64,000 nucleotides of DNA from Saposhnikovia divaricata (Eukaryota > Streptophyta > Magnoliopsida > Apiales > Apiaceae). The notes under the pieces are model-generated. The model saw only the letters and a list, made by a program, of their open reading frames with translations. It was not told the DNA's origin and searched no databases. The stretch is taken from contig CM071598.1 in assembly GCA_036435485.1 (NCBI GenBank), positions 199,185,148-199,249,147 of the forward strand, written 5' to 3'. A program made the position numbers and the translations under genes. Positions 33,052-42,964 of this stretch are shown here, in pieces. Each line of letters begins with the position of its first letter. The stretch's first letter is position 1.

Positions 33052-33384
33052 TGTTGGATAATCTCAAACACATCTTATTTTATGTTAAGTAATGTTTGAT
33101 TTGTTTTGTTTATTTTCTTGTTTTAGTAATAATATGACTTGGTCGTGTAGGACTCGGTCGTTCAGTTGGAGTCTGGAAAGTTTCTAGGTAATAGATTGGA
33201 TAAGGAAGTAGTGCAGTTGCTTTAGGAACTGAGTTGGTTGTGATCCTATTTCTAACCTTTCATTTCTGTATTGTAGTCTATATAATGTATCGTAGCATTA
33301 TCAATAAAAGTCGAGTTCTTGGCAAAGCTTGTTTTGCAGTTTCTTGTTATATCAAACACTCTATATCTATATTTAGATCGAATA
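33052..33384 (+). repeat. 3' LTR of copia element
   Basis: 333 bp, followed by CTAAC at 33385-33389. After it, 308 bp of host intron lead to the exon 2 acceptor. Confidence 0.93.
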
Positions 33385-33697
33385 CTAACGTTGTGTTGAT
33401 ACGATGTTGTACTCATGTAGATAATTGATACTATTAATTAGAAATGGGTGACAGAATGTAGGGTAACTAAAATTCATTCAACCAAAAGCAATTAATTTAG
33501 GTAAATGATGTTTCTAATTTACCGATCAGTTTACATTTTACAAGTTTATTAGTCCATTAAGTAATTTCTTTTTGCCAGGATTGGAAAAACTAATAAGCTT
33601 TTGAAACATGAATTTAATTTCATAGGTTTCCGGCTATGGCTGGCTTAATTACGAACCTCTTGTTTTAATAATAATGAATCTCTTCATAATATGTCAG

Positions 33698-33923
33698 AAT
33701 GCACGAGACTTCTACTGGGAAAGAATATGGATCTCATTAAGGTAGCAGATAACAATGGGTGGACGGCGTTTCACTACGTGGCACATAACAATCTTGAGGA
33801 TTTGGTTGAATATCTATTGAATGTAGATAAATCTGTGGCGTATCTAGCAGATAAAAGATATAAGAGAACAGCCATCCATGTAGCAGCATTCGAAGGACAC
33901 AAAAGTGTATTGAAGAAATTTTT
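33698..33923 (+). CDS. Ankyrin gene exon 2, part before the gypsy insertion
   Basis: Acceptor ATATGTCAG|AATGCAC. Encodes ECTRLLLGKNM and two ankyrin repeats (NGWTAFHYVAHNN, RTAIHVAAFEGHKSVLKK). Interrupted at 33924 directly after the T-run target site. Confidence 0.87.
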
Positions 33924-34305
33924 TGTAACTATTTTAACTGTTTTACTGACTGTTAAAATAGTTATAATTGCTAATTAATTTATTATGGTGAAATCACTTG
34001 GGAACGGTGTTGTTACTCTCTTATATCGCATCTTTCTTGGATCATGTGCCAATAACGGTATATGTCAACAACCAACACGATTCTGACACGTGGAGGAGTA
34101 GTGGGTACTTATTGTAAACATGAGAGAGTGAGGGCAGACCAGTACTGAGCGTGTTTTACTTTTCTGTTTTATTATGTAATTTTCCTTCCTGTTGTTCTTC
34201 ATATTCCAGTACTTGCACTACAGTTTGAGTTATTTTAATGCCTTTCCTTTGAGTTTTCTGTCCTTTACTTTACGTATTTTCCATTTATTAGTTCGTGTGG
34301 TTACA
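33924..34305 (+). repeat. 5' LTR of chromovirus-like element
   Basis: TGTAACTATTTTAACTG...CGTGTGGTTACA. The first 44 bp contain AACTATTTTAAC and GTTAAAATAGTT, an exact 12-bp inverted repeat around a 13-nt loop. Confidence 0.95.
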
Positions 34306-34347
34306 AATTGGTATCAGAGCAGCTCGATCCTTGACTAAGATCGAGTC

Positions 34348-37300
34348 ATGGCGGAGGGTACTAGACTTACAAAATTGGACGAAAGGATGGGGGTGATGGA
34401 AGGAAGAATCACTGAAATCTCTAAGGAGATTAGCAAGGAGAGGGGAGAAAGAGGTCAGCAGTTGGGAGAGATGAACAAACAGTTGGAAGGATTGGGGTCA
34501 CAAGTGGGTAGGATGGAAATGAACTTTGAAGAGATTAAGTTGTTTATGATAAATATGCAGAGGAGAATGGATGAATCTCGAGACAAACCACCACAAGGAG
34601 AAGTGACCTTCAAGGATTCGACTAATGGATCTAACCATAGAGAGGCGGTCATCAACCCGAGCACAGGTGAATTCACCAACCCTCCTATTTCAATTAGTCC
34701 TCCTGTTAACAACTCTTATACTATGAATATGAACAACTCCCCTATGAGCCAATTATCTACTCATACCATCTCTCCACTCACTCCACCACACACCGTTGTT
34801 TATACGATGACTCCATCACACTCAACAACCACTCCTGTTATTAGTACTAATATGATTGGTAGTACTGTTTCTCCTCACACTTTACCACCCTTGTATGTGC
34901 CTTCTCCTAACCAGTACTCGTACCAAAACTATATGCAACCGTTTAACCACCCAAGCCACAATCCACCTCCTAGCCCTCATGTGCACTTTAACCCTATGCC
35001 CAAACTTGAGTTTCCCAGGTTTGATGGGATTGACCCCAAAGGGTGGGTTGTAAGGGCTGAGCAATATTTCGATTTTATTCCAATAGATGATTTTAGGAAG
35101 GTGAAGTTGTCTGGCTTACATTTTGAAGGGAGAGCTAGGATATGGTTCAGGTTCTATCAAAGTGGGAGGGTGAATATACCTTGGAAGTTGTTTGTAATGG
35201 ATGTTATTAATAGATTTGAGAATCCGGATAATAGAGATGTACAAGATCTGTTCAACAAAATCAATCAAACTGGTTCAGTAAGTGACTATGAGGACAAATA
35301 TGAAGAGTTGAGAGCAATGGTGGTCGTCAAAAATAAGCATCTCAGTGAGGAGTACTTCATTTCCAGCTTTCTTAGTGGTTTAAAGGAGCACATAAAAGGG
35401 GCTGTTAAGATGTTCAGGCCACAAACATTGGCGGATGCTGTGTTTCTAGCCAAGCAAGAAGAATCCAAACACAACAAACCTGCAGCCAACTACCCTAAGT
35501 CTTACAATAAGAGTGGCCAAACGACTGCTGTTGAGTCTAAACCCAGCTACAAAGCTCCTAGCACTTTTACTACTCCCAAGAGTCCTATGAAAGAAAACCT
35601 GAAGGCTAGGTCCACACTTTCCAGTAAGGAAATTATGGAAAGGAGGGAGAAAGGATTATGTTTCCACTGTGATGAAGCTTATCATCCAGGAAGGGAGTGC
35701 AAAGTCAGACTTTACTCAATCATTGGGGAAGAGGATAACACCAAAGAAGAGGAAGATTTATCAGAAATAATGCAGGAGATGGAATCTGTTCTGCAAACTG
35801 AGGAGGTCCCTGGAGAGATATCACTGAATGCCATGGCAGGGAATCTAACCCCAAGCACAGTGAGGTTGCAAGGACTGATCAAGAAGCAGGGAGTGAGTAT
35901 TCTGGTGGACAGTGGATCCACTCACAGTTTTATTGACACTGGGTTAGTTAAGAAATTGAAGCTAGATGCAGAAATTATTCCACCCTTATTGGTCACTGTG
36001 GCTGATGGAACTCAAGTGTTGGTAGACACTGCTTGCAAGGGCCTACAATATAGTATTCAAGGTCACTCATTCAGTACTGATTTGAGGTTGTTCTCCCTTG
36101 GTGGGTCTGAGATGGTGTTGGGGGTGGATTGGCTCAGACAACATAACCCTGTAACCTTTGATTTTCAGAAAGTTAATATCACCATTCAGTATGGAGAGAA
36201 GAAGGTGGTTCTACAAGGGGCTCCTGCTATAGGAAAATTGCAAACCATTAGTTGCAAGAAGCTCAGTAAATTAATCAAGGGAAACACTGCAATTGCTCAA
36301 GGTTATTTGTGCTTAATTAATGCCAAGTCTGAAGACAGCCAAGCCTTGTCAAAACCAGTACTCCATCCTCAAATACATGAATTAGTGGAAGAATACAAAG
36401 ATGTGTTTGCAGAACCTGTGGGACTCCCACCAAGTAGAAACCAAGATCATCACATTCCTCTCATTCCAGGCAGCCAACCTGTTAACCAAAGAGGCTATAG
36501 AGTCCCACACATACAGAAGATGGAGATTGAGAAACAAGTGAAAGAAATGCTAGAACAGGGAATCATACAGGTTAGCACAAGCCCTTTTGCTTCACCTGTA
36601 ATCCTTGTGAAGAAGAAGGATAATTCTTGGAGGATGTGTGTTGACTACAGAAAATTAAATGACATTACTGTGAAAAATAAATACCCCATCCCTATCATAG
36701 ATGAGTTACTTGATGAGTTGAAAGGGGCTACTTGGTTTACCAAGTTGGATCTAAGGTCTGGTTATCATCAAATTAGGGTTGCTGAGGCTGATGTGCACAA
36801 GACAGCCTTTAGAACTCATAATGGATTATATGAGTTTAGGGTCATGCCTTTTGGGCTTACCAATGCACCTGCCTCCTTCCAGGCTTTGATGAATGAGGTG
36901 TTTCAGAAGCAATTAAGAAGAAGTGTACTGGTATTTTTTGATGACATCTTGGTTTATAGCCAGAACCTAGCTGAACACCTAGTGCAATTACAAGAAGTCT
37001 TACAGTTGATGAGAATGCACCAGCTATTTGCAAAAACCAGCAAGTGTATATTTGGTCAACCACAGATAGAGTACTTGGGTCATATCATCAGCGGTGAGGG
37101 GGTATCCACTAATCCTGAGAAAATCAGGGCTGTGCAAGAATGGCCAGTTCCAGTAACAATCAAGCAGCTCAGAGGATTTTTAGGGCTTACAGGGTACTAC
37201 AGGAGATTTATTAAGGGGTATGGTAACATCTGTAGACCCTTGACACAGCTATTACAGAAGGGAGGATTTAACTGGTCCATTGAGGCACAGTCAGCATTTG

Positions 37301-39189
37301 AGGAGCTCAAAGCTGCTATGACATCAGCCCCAGTCTTGGCTTTGCCTGATTACACTCAGCCTTTTGTAATAGAAACAGATGCTAGTGGATTAGGGCTTGG
37401 AGCTGTGCTAATGCAAAATGGCAGACCACTGGCTTTCCTAAGTAAAGGACTTTCCAGCAGACAACAAGCTTTATCAACTTATGAGAAAGAGCTTTTAGCT
37501 ATTGTAATGGCTACACAGAAATGGCACAGTTACCTACAAGGACACCATTTCATCATCAGAACTGATCATCAGAGTCTAAAGTACTTACTTGAGCAAAGAC
37601 TATCTACCCTATTGCAACAGAAGTGGCTTGCCAAGCTGATGGGATTGGACTATGGGATTTGTTACAAGAAGGGCAAGGAAAATCTTGTAGCAGATGCACT
37701 TTCCAGGATACCTGAAGGCCATAAAATTGGTTCTCTAAATGTGATCACCACTCTTCAACCAGTATGGTTAAATGAGGTATGTGGTAGTTATGAGGATGAC
37801 TTGGAAGCCCAAGCTATTATTGAAGGAGTGATTGCTGGTGAAGACAAGTACAAACAGTATCAGTTCAGTAAGGGCATATTGAAGATGAATGAGAAAGTAT
37901 ATGTGGGTAATAAGGGGGAAATCAGAACCAAGATTATCTGGGAGTGTCATGATAGTTCATATGGTGGTCACTCAGGTCAAGAGGTCACATTCAGGAAGGT
38001 TTCACAGTTTTTTACATGGCCTGGTCTAAGAAAGGAGATTGCAGACTATGTTGCTAGTTGTGATATATGTCAAAGGATAAAAAGTGGCACCCAATTTCCA
38101 GGGGGACTACTACAACCCCTTCCTATACCACAACAGATTTGGGAGGATATATCCCTTGATTTTATTGAAGGTTTACCCAAAGCTGGAGACAAGGATTGTA
38201 TTTTGGTGGTGATTGATAGGTTGTCTAAGATGGGCCACTTTATTCCACTATCTCATCCTTATACTGCTACTCAGGTTGCTCAAACCTTCTTGGATACTAT
38301 CTACAGGCTTCATGGAATGCCTAAAAGCATTGTTTCTGACAGAGATAAAACTTTCACAAGTTCTTTTTGGAAGGAACTATTCTCACTGGCTGGTACTAAG
38401 TTGCAAATGAGCACAGCCTATCATCCACAATCAGATGGACAGACTGAGAGGCTCAATAGGTGTGTGGAACAATACCTCAGGGCAATGGCCAGTTGCAGGC
38501 CTAAACAATGGAATAAATGGTTACCATTAGCAGAGTGGTGGTACAATTCTTCATACAACTCAGCTATCAAGATGAGCCCTTTTGAAGCTCTTTATGGAGT
38601 TAAGCCTAGGCAGTTTTGTTGGCCTACTGATCACAGGTCCTTGAATGCTTCTGTGGAGGATTTCCAAGTTAAAAGGGAGGCTATGAATAAATTGTTACAA
38701 GAAGCTGTGAAACTGGCCCAACATAAATATAAGGTGTATGCTGACAAGAAAAGAAGGGAGTTGCAGTTACAAGTAGGGGACTGGGTATTCCTTAAGCTGC
38801 AGCCTTATAGACAAATTTCTGTGGCTATTAGGAGGCACCTCAAGCTAGTTCACAAGTTTTTTGGGCCCTATCAAATCATTGAAAAGATAGGACCAGTTGC
38901 TTACAAGCTACAACTTCCCCAAGGTAGTATGGTTCACCCAGTATTCCATATTAGCTTGCTTAAGAAAAAAGTGGGATCAAAGTATGTTGTAGCTACTGAA
39001 CTACCTAAGTTGGGACCTGAAGGTCAGTTCCTGGTGTACCCTTATAAAATCTTACAGAGGAGGTCAGTGAAGAAGAACAACAGGGCTGTAGTGCAGTGGT
39101 TAGTTCATTGGTCACACTCAATTCCTGAGGATGCCACTTGGGAAGATGCACAGTCAATTATGGAGCAATTTCCGGAATTTAATCCTTGA
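34348..39189 (+). CDS. Chromovirus-like gag-pol polyprotein (1613 aa)
   Basis: ATG 42 bp after the LTR/PBS junction, in TCGAGTCATGGCGG. Order: coiled coil (residues 5-75), Pro/Ser/Asn-rich spacer, gag core (FDGIDPKGWVVRAEQYFDF, about 225), zinc knuckle CFHCDEAYHPGREC (about 437), protease LVDSGSTHSFID (about 519), RT with WRMCVDYRKLND, FTKLDLRSGYHQI and catalytic FFDDILVYS (about 864), RNase H ETDASGLGLGAVL (about 1009), integrase zinc site (HSGQEVTF...CDICQRIK, about 1208-1245) and core (LDFIEGLPK, VSDRDKTFTS, SDGQTERLNR), ending with PVFHISLLKK and a chromodomain-like VVQWLVHWSHSIPEDATWED. No stop or frameshift, and every catalytic motif is present. A single frame without a gag/pol break is usual for plant chromoviruses. 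Among the elements here it is the best candidate for activity. Confidence 0.93.
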   Translation: MAEGTRLTKLDERMGVMEGRITEISKEISKERGERGQQLGEMNKQLEGLGSQVGRMEMNFEEIKLFMINMQRRMDESRDKPPQGEVTFKDSTNGSNHREAVINPSTGEFTNPPISISPPVNNSYTMNMNNSPMSQLSTHTISPLTPPHTVVYTMTPSHSTTTPVISTNMIGSTVSPHTLPPLYVPSPNQYSYQNYMQPFNHPSHNPPPSPHVHFNPMPKLEFPRFDGIDPKGWVVRAEQYFDFIPIDDFRKVKLSGLHFEGRARIWFRFYQSGRVNIPWKLFVMDVINRFENPDNRDVQDLFNKINQTGSVSDYEDKYEELRAMVVVKNKHLSEEYFISSFLSGLKEHIKGAVKMFRPQTLADAVFLAKQEESKHNKPAANYPKSYNKSGQTTAVESKPSYKAPSTFTTPKSPMKENLKARSTLSSKEIMERREKGLCFHCDEAYHPGRECKVRLYSIIGEEDNTKEEEDLSEIMQEMESVLQTEEVPGEISLNAMAGNLTPSTVRLQGLIKKQGVSILVDSGSTHSFIDTGLVKKLKLDAEIIPPLLVTVADGTQVLVDTACKGLQYSIQGHSFSTDLRLFSLGGSEMVLGVDWLRQHNPVTFDFQKVNITIQYGEKKVVLQGAPAIGKLQTISCKKLSKLIKGNTAIAQGYLCLINAKSEDSQALSKPVLHPQIHELVEEYKDVFAEPVGLPPSRNQDHHIPLIPGSQPVNQRGYRVPHIQKMEIEKQVKEMLEQGIIQVSTSPFASPVILVKKKDNSWRMCVDYRKLNDITVKNKYPIPIIDELLDELKGATWFTKLDLRSGYHQIRVAEADVHKTAFRTHNGLYEFRVMPFGLTNAPASFQALMNEVFQKQLRRSVLVFFDDILVYSQNLAEHLVQLQEVLQLMRMHQLFAKTSKCIFGQPQIEYLGHIISGEGVSTNPEKIRAVQEWPVPVTIKQLRGFLGLTGYYRRFIKGYGNICRPLTQLLQKGGFNWSIEAQSAFEELKAAMTSAPVLALPDYTQPFVIETDASGLGLGAVLMQNGRPLAFLSKGLSSRQQALSTYEKELLAIVMATQKWHSYLQGHHFIIRTDHQSLKYLLEQRLSTLLQQKWLAKLMGLDYGICYKKGKENLVADALSRIPEGHKIGSLNVITTLQPVWLNEVCGSYEDDLEAQAIIEGVIAGEDKYKQYQFSKGILKMNEKVYVGNKGEIRTKIIWECHDSSYGGHSGQEVTFRKVSQFFTWPGLRKEIADYVASCDICQRIKSGTQFPGGLLQPLPIPQQIWEDISLDFIEGLPKAGDKDCILVVIDRLSKMGHFIPLSHPYTATQVAQTFLDTIYRLHGMPKSIVSDRDKTFTSSFWKELFSLAGTKLQMSTAYHPQSDGQTERLNRCVEQYLRAMASCRPKQWNKWLPLAEWWYNSSYNSAIKMSPFEALYGVKPRQFCWPTDHRSLNASVEDFQVKREAMNKLLQEAVKLAQHKYKVYADKKRRELQLQVGDWVFLKLQPYRQISVAIRRHLKLVHKFFGPYQIIEKIGPVAYKLQLPQGSMVHPVFHISLLKKKVGSKYVVATELPKLGPEGQFLVYPYKILQRRSVKKNNRAVVQWLVHWSHSIPEDATWEDAQSIMEQFPEFNP

Positions 39190-39216
39190 GGACAAGGATT
39201 CTTAAGAGGGAGGCAT

Positions 39217-39598
39217 TGTAACTATTTTAACTGTTTTACTGACTGTTAAAATAGTTATAATTGCTAATTAATTTATTATGGTGAAATCACTAGGGAACGG
39301 TGTTGTTACTCTCTTATATCGCATCTTTCTTGGATCATGTGCCAATAACGGTATATGTCAACAACCAACACGATTCTGACACGTGGAGGAGTAGTGAGTA
39401 CTTATTGTAAACATGAGAGAGTGAGGGCAGACCAGTACTGAGCGTGTTTTACTTTTCTGTTTTATTCTGTAATTTTCCTTCCTGTTGTTCTTCATATTCC
39501 AGTACTTGCACTACGGTTTGAGTTATTTTAATGCCTTTCCTTTGAGTTTTCTGTCCTTTACTTTACGTATTTTCCATTTATTAGTTCGTGTGGTTACA
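39217..39598 (+). repeat. 3' LTR of chromovirus-like element
   Basis: 382 bp, followed by TTTTT and the rest of ankyrin exon 2. Confidence 0.95.
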
Positions 39599-39603
39599 TT
39601 TTT

Positions 39604-39922
39604 AAACTGTTTGCCAGATGTTTGGGAGAGTGTAGATGGAAATGATCAAAATATATTGCATATCGCCGTTACGCAAGACCATAAATCCGTGATCAATTTC
39701 ATTTTGTCAGGAGTACTAGAATTTGATAAACAGAATGCCCTTTTTATTCAAAGAGACAAGGAAGGGAATACACCTCTTCACCTGATTGCCCAGTATGGAT
39801 TTTATTTTCCTCAACTCCACAATACATATGACTGGAAAGCTGACTGGGATGTAGTAAACAACGCAAATTTCACTCCTAGAGATGTCTTTCATCAAAGACA
39901 GACCGCTACCCAAAGCCATGAG
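39604..39922 (+). CDS. Ankyrin gene exon 2, part after the gypsy insertion
   Basis: Continues in frame with 33698-33923: NCLPDVWESVDGNDQNILHI, HKSVINFILSGV, EGNTPLHLIAQYG. Ends at CATGAG|GTACATCG. Open with no additional lesions, so decay has not yet followed the insertion. Confidence 0.87.
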
Positions 39923-40073
39923 GTACATCGTCTACGAGTAACTCATTATTTGCCTTATATATCAGTCATATCCCTAAACAATTAATTATAATATCCCCTG
40001 CATTTATACTCTATTAATGGTGTACAATAGTACCAAAGTACCAAAATATCAAATTTGGTTATCATTAAATACA

Positions 40074-40240
40074 GGATTCGATTCCTTGCTACTAAATAAT
40101 TATACAAGATTTGTTTACTTTAATATCTTTAGCTTCACAATTGGGTTCGATTTCTTACAACTACGTAATTATACAAGATTTGTTTACTTTAATTTCTTTA
40201 GCTTCATCATGGGTTCGATTCATTAGAACTACATAATTAA
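40074..40240. repeat. ~69-bp tandem repeat in ankyrin intron 2
   Basis: GGATTCGATT/GGGTTCGATT starts at 40074, 40143 and 40211 (periods 69 and 68); the third unit is partial. The core is AATTATACAAGATTTGTTTA. Intronic (39923-40372). Confidence 0.8.
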
Positions 40241-40372
40241 ATTTAAAATAAAATATTAATATTAATATTTTAATTTCAGCTTGTGTTCAATCCGTGCTTT
40301 GCACTGATTATCAACCAGTACAATTCACTGTAGTCATTCGTTTCAATTATATAAAAATGTGCAATCGTCCAG

Positions 40373-40936
40373 GCGCTGGTTGGCGTAACAGTGGATAGAA
40401 CTCGTGTTAGAAACCGTTGGAACCGTTGGATTGAAGATAAAGAACGAGGAAAAGAAGATCCCACACAAGAAGATGACCAACCAATTATCCAAAGGTATAG
40501 AAAAATTGCGCATACTCATATGGTAGTGGCTGCACTTATAACTACGGTAGCCTTGACAGCAGGATTTGCCGTGCCCGGTGGTTTTGACAGCGACAGCTAT
40601 GGACCTAAACAAGGTACCGCAGTACTTGTATACAAGTCCTCCTTTAAAACATTTATGGTAGCCGATGCCGTTGCCCTCCTATTTTCAATATCTTCACTAG
40701 TTCTTTATTCAATGACACAATTCAATGTTACGAAAGCGGTAATACTTTCCTCGCTCATCGCTGCAACAGTGTCCAATGTTATTTCTATTATAGCAATGAT
40801 AGTGGCTTTCATTGCAGGGACTTCTGCTCAGCTATCTTACTCACCTGCTCTCACCCTTAGTGTTACTATCATCTGTTCTTTTTTCCTTTTATTTATCTTT
40901 TGTATGATCTTTAAATTAAGCAGGTATCTGTCTTAA
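40373..40936 (+). CDS. Ankyrin gene exon 3 (PGG domain, membrane region)
   Basis: Acceptor CAATCGTCCAG|GCGCTGG, 564 nt to TAA at 40936. Encodes the basic linker, the HTHMVVAALITTVALTAGFA helix with VPGG, then hydrophobic segments (ADAVALLFSISSLVLYSM, AVILSSLIAATVSNVISIIA, LTLSVTIICSFFLLFIFCMI) ending SRYLS. Separated from a working upstream gene only by the insertions. Confidence 0.85.
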   Translation, partial: ALVGVTVDRTRVRNRWNRWIEDKERGKEDPTQEDDQPIIQRYRKIAHTHMVVAALITTVALTAGFAVPGGFDSDSYGPKQGTAVLVYKSSFKTFMVADAVALLFSISSLVLYSMTQFNVTKAVILSSLIAATVSNVISIIAMIVAFIAGTSAQLSYSPALTLSVTIICSFFLLFIFCMIFKLSRYLS

Positions 40937-41430
40937 GAACTTTGTAATGAGTAGTGTGTGATTCCCGGCTATGTAGTGTATCTCACATATCTGGTCTTGC
41001 ATTAGTGTTTGCATCATCTTTTCTTTCATCCTTCTCCTTGCTTTGCATTTTTCAAGAAATCCTGTAAGGACTTGTAAGATTGTATGAAGAACTTTGTATT
41101 CAGTTATAGATATTATCCCGTGAAACACATTATTTAATTTTACAAGAAGATTTCTCAGTTCAACAGGGAAACTCTTTTTGTTATAAGTAAAATTTTGGTA
41201 TATATTAATTACAGCTATAAAGCACCACAAATCACAATCTACATAGCTAAAAAAACAAGTAGAAGGTTAAATTTAATTAAGCTAAAAGAATTGGTTGCCT
41301 TTTCTGGTAATTTAAGACGCTCGTTCCAAAGAACAGCCTTTATCTAATGAACATCCTTTAAATTCTTAATCCATGTCATGTGGTTGTCTCCACAATTTTA
41401 GTATGCTACTGTTGCTCGAGTCCTACTTCA

Positions 41431-41594
41431 AAAATGGCAGGGTAGCCTCATTGCTGAAGCGCTTAGCCTTTTGCTGAAAATTTTGGACTCTCGCACCTAG
41501 CGGATGTGCACAGATGAGTATACACATGCCAAGAAATCTTTAAATTCTCCGGTAGCTGTACAAAGTTAAGTTCAATTTCTAGACTTTAATATAG
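41431..41594 (+). repeat. 164-bp dispersed direct repeat, copy 1
   Basis: AAAATGGCAGGGTAGCCTCA...CTAGACTTTAATATAGT; second copy at 42801-42964. Few differences by eye, including one indel each way (TGAAGCGC/TGAGCGC, AGCCTTTT/AGCCCTTT). Not LTR-like (no TG..CA, no PBS). Confidence 0.85.
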
Positions 41595-42138
41595 TGTTTT
41601 GGATAAGTATACTCTGGGATTGTTTAAGATTTTTGGTGATAACGGATGCTAGTGTAGATGATTAAGAATTATAAGTATCTTGTGAATGATTTTATTTTTA
41701 CTAAATGAATGATGATATCAATGATGACCATAATACATAGAAATTGAACTAAGCTTTCTTCTACTGATTATGAACACAAGTGGTTTAACAAATTATGAAA
41801 TGAATTGAAGTGATTTAATAGAGCCTTCCTAGACACAGTTTCATAAGTAATATGATTTGGCCAGCACAATCGTAGATATATGGAATATGCCATTTTCAGA
41901 ATTACTATGGGTTCAAGATTTTTTATATTCGATTACATGACTTTGCTTCCACCTGCATTCCTTGGATTTCATTTATCAGAGAATGGAACTAAACATCTGT
42001 TTACATAGACTTGGAATCTTTCTAAACTGTAATAATTGGTAGTCATGGTTATATAGCTGGGAAAACTTGCACGTTCAGTCTCAGGTTCATAGTATAGTAT
42101 TCAGAGTGAAGGCTGCTAATTAGTAGGGTGTATAATCC

Positions 42139-42170
42139 AACTTCTTATAAGTCTCAACTTATAAGAAGTT
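42139..42170. repeat. Perfect 13-bp hairpin
   Basis: AACTTCTTATAAG, loop TCTCAA, CTTATAAGAAGTT. Overlapping AGTCTCAACTT and AAGTTGAGACT arms allow an alternative fold; further CTTATAAGTCT words follow to 42220. Confidence 0.85.
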
Positions 42171-42800
42171 GAGACTCTTATAAGTCTCAACTCTGCTTCA
42201 ATTTCCTTATAAGTCTGAACTTCTTGTAGTTCATAATGTTATAGTTTTTGATAGATTATGTCGGAAATGACCATGACCACGTGGGGAGACCAGAGCAATA
42301 AGAAACATAGCACTGTGTGCTGATGGGGATCAGGAGAATGTTCTAATCAATCAGAGACGGGAAAAACAATCCCTCTTGACTTTAGATAGAGATGTAGGAC
42401 CAAAACAATTGAGCTTATGCTAACAGGAAAACAACTCTAGAAATGGAAAGAAGGTGAATGCGAAGTCACTGACTAGCTATCACTTGAGACTCTAGGATTT
42501 CAGGTTATTGTTAGTAAAAAAAGGAGTCAATTTCGAATCATTTTATAGTTTACTGAAATTTGATCAGATTGAATATTAAAGTTCAAAAAACAATCCATTT
42601 TCTTTTTTGTGGACTCATGTCATGTCGTTTAATTTCTCCTGGTATCACATTGCAACTTTTTTGGATTTTATTATTAAATTTATTGTTCGAGTCTTTCGCC
42701 AAATAAATATTAATTGGATTTGGAGTCATTATAATCACTAACAAAGTGATTATGAGTCGGTCGAAATTAGCCGAATTTTATAGTAATGTAACAAGTTATA

Positions 42801-42964
42801 AAAATGGCAGGGTAGCCTCATTGCTGAGCGCTTAGCCCTTTGCTGATAATTTTGGACTCTCGCACCTAGCGGATGTGCACATATGAGTTTACACATGCCA
42901 AGAAATCTTTAAATTCTCCGGTAGTTGTTCAAAGTTCAGTTCAATTTCTAGACTTTAATATAGT
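42801..42964 (+). repeat. 164-bp dispersed direct repeat, copy 2
   Basis: Partner of 41431-41594, 1370 bp downstream, ending 80 bp before the solo LTR. Confidence 0.85.

Larger units (their letters stand above)
28502..33384 (+). mobile_element. Ty1/copia retrotransposon in intron 1 (4.9 kb)
   Basis: LTRs 28502-28835 and 33052-33384, TGTTGGATAATCTCAAACAC...TAGATCGAATA (TG..TA ends), target duplication CTAAC at 28497-28501 and 33385-33389. PBS TGGTATCAGAGCA at 28838 (tRNA-Met type) and polypurine tract AAGGGGGGCAA at 33041-33051. LTRs differ by about four substitutions and one indel (about 1.2%). Same orientation as the host gene, so its LTR poly(A) signal could end host transcripts early. Confidence 0.95.
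33924..39598 (+). mobile_element. Intact Ty3/gypsy chromovirus-like retrotransposon in exon 2 (5.7 kb)
   Basis: LTRs 33924-34305 and 39217-39598 (382 bp each, four differences by eye, about 1%), TTTTT target duplication (33919-33923, 39599-39603), PBS TTGGTATCAGAGC at 34308 (tRNA-Met type), one uninterrupted gag-pol frame (34348-39189), purine tract AAGAGGGAGG before the 3' LTR. All parts needed in cis appear intact. Each LTR begins with an inverted repeat. Same orientation as the ankyrin gene. Confidence 0.95.
27835..40936 (+). pseudogene. ACD6-like ankyrin-repeat/PGG membrane protein gene, disrupted by two retrotransposons
   Basis: Exon 1 27835-28441 (donor AG|GTACGT), exon 2 33698-39922 with a gypsy element inside (acceptor TGTCAG, donor GAG|GTACAT), exon 3 40373-40936 (acceptor GTCCAG). 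Without insertions the exons give 1716 nt, 571 codons plus stop, with correct phase throughout. Exons 1-2 encode about nine ankyrin repeats (TVLHLACQHG, TALHLAARQGYHNVVESLI, TALHAAVRYNHEKVVELLV, TPLYLAV, TAFHYVAHNN, TAIHVAAFEGHKSVL, NILHIAVTQDHKSVI, TPLHLIAQYG). Exon 3 has a basic linker (RTRVRNRWNRW) and the PGG domain (VVAALITTVALTAGFAVPGG) with about four hydrophobic helices. Arabidopsis ACD6, of this architecture, acts in salicylate-linked defence. The gypsy insertion adds about 20 LTR-encoded residues and a stop at 33976-33978, removing the last repeats and all membrane segments. Confidence 0.9.

Noticed and set aside
33234..33428. 64-codon ORF on +
   Set aside because: Falls in the copia 3' LTR and intron remnant.
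39485..39985. 166-codon ORF taken as a separate ankyrin gene
   Set aside because: It starts in the chromovirus 3' LTR; only the part after 39603 is ankyrin exon 2, and the end reads through the donor site into intron 2.
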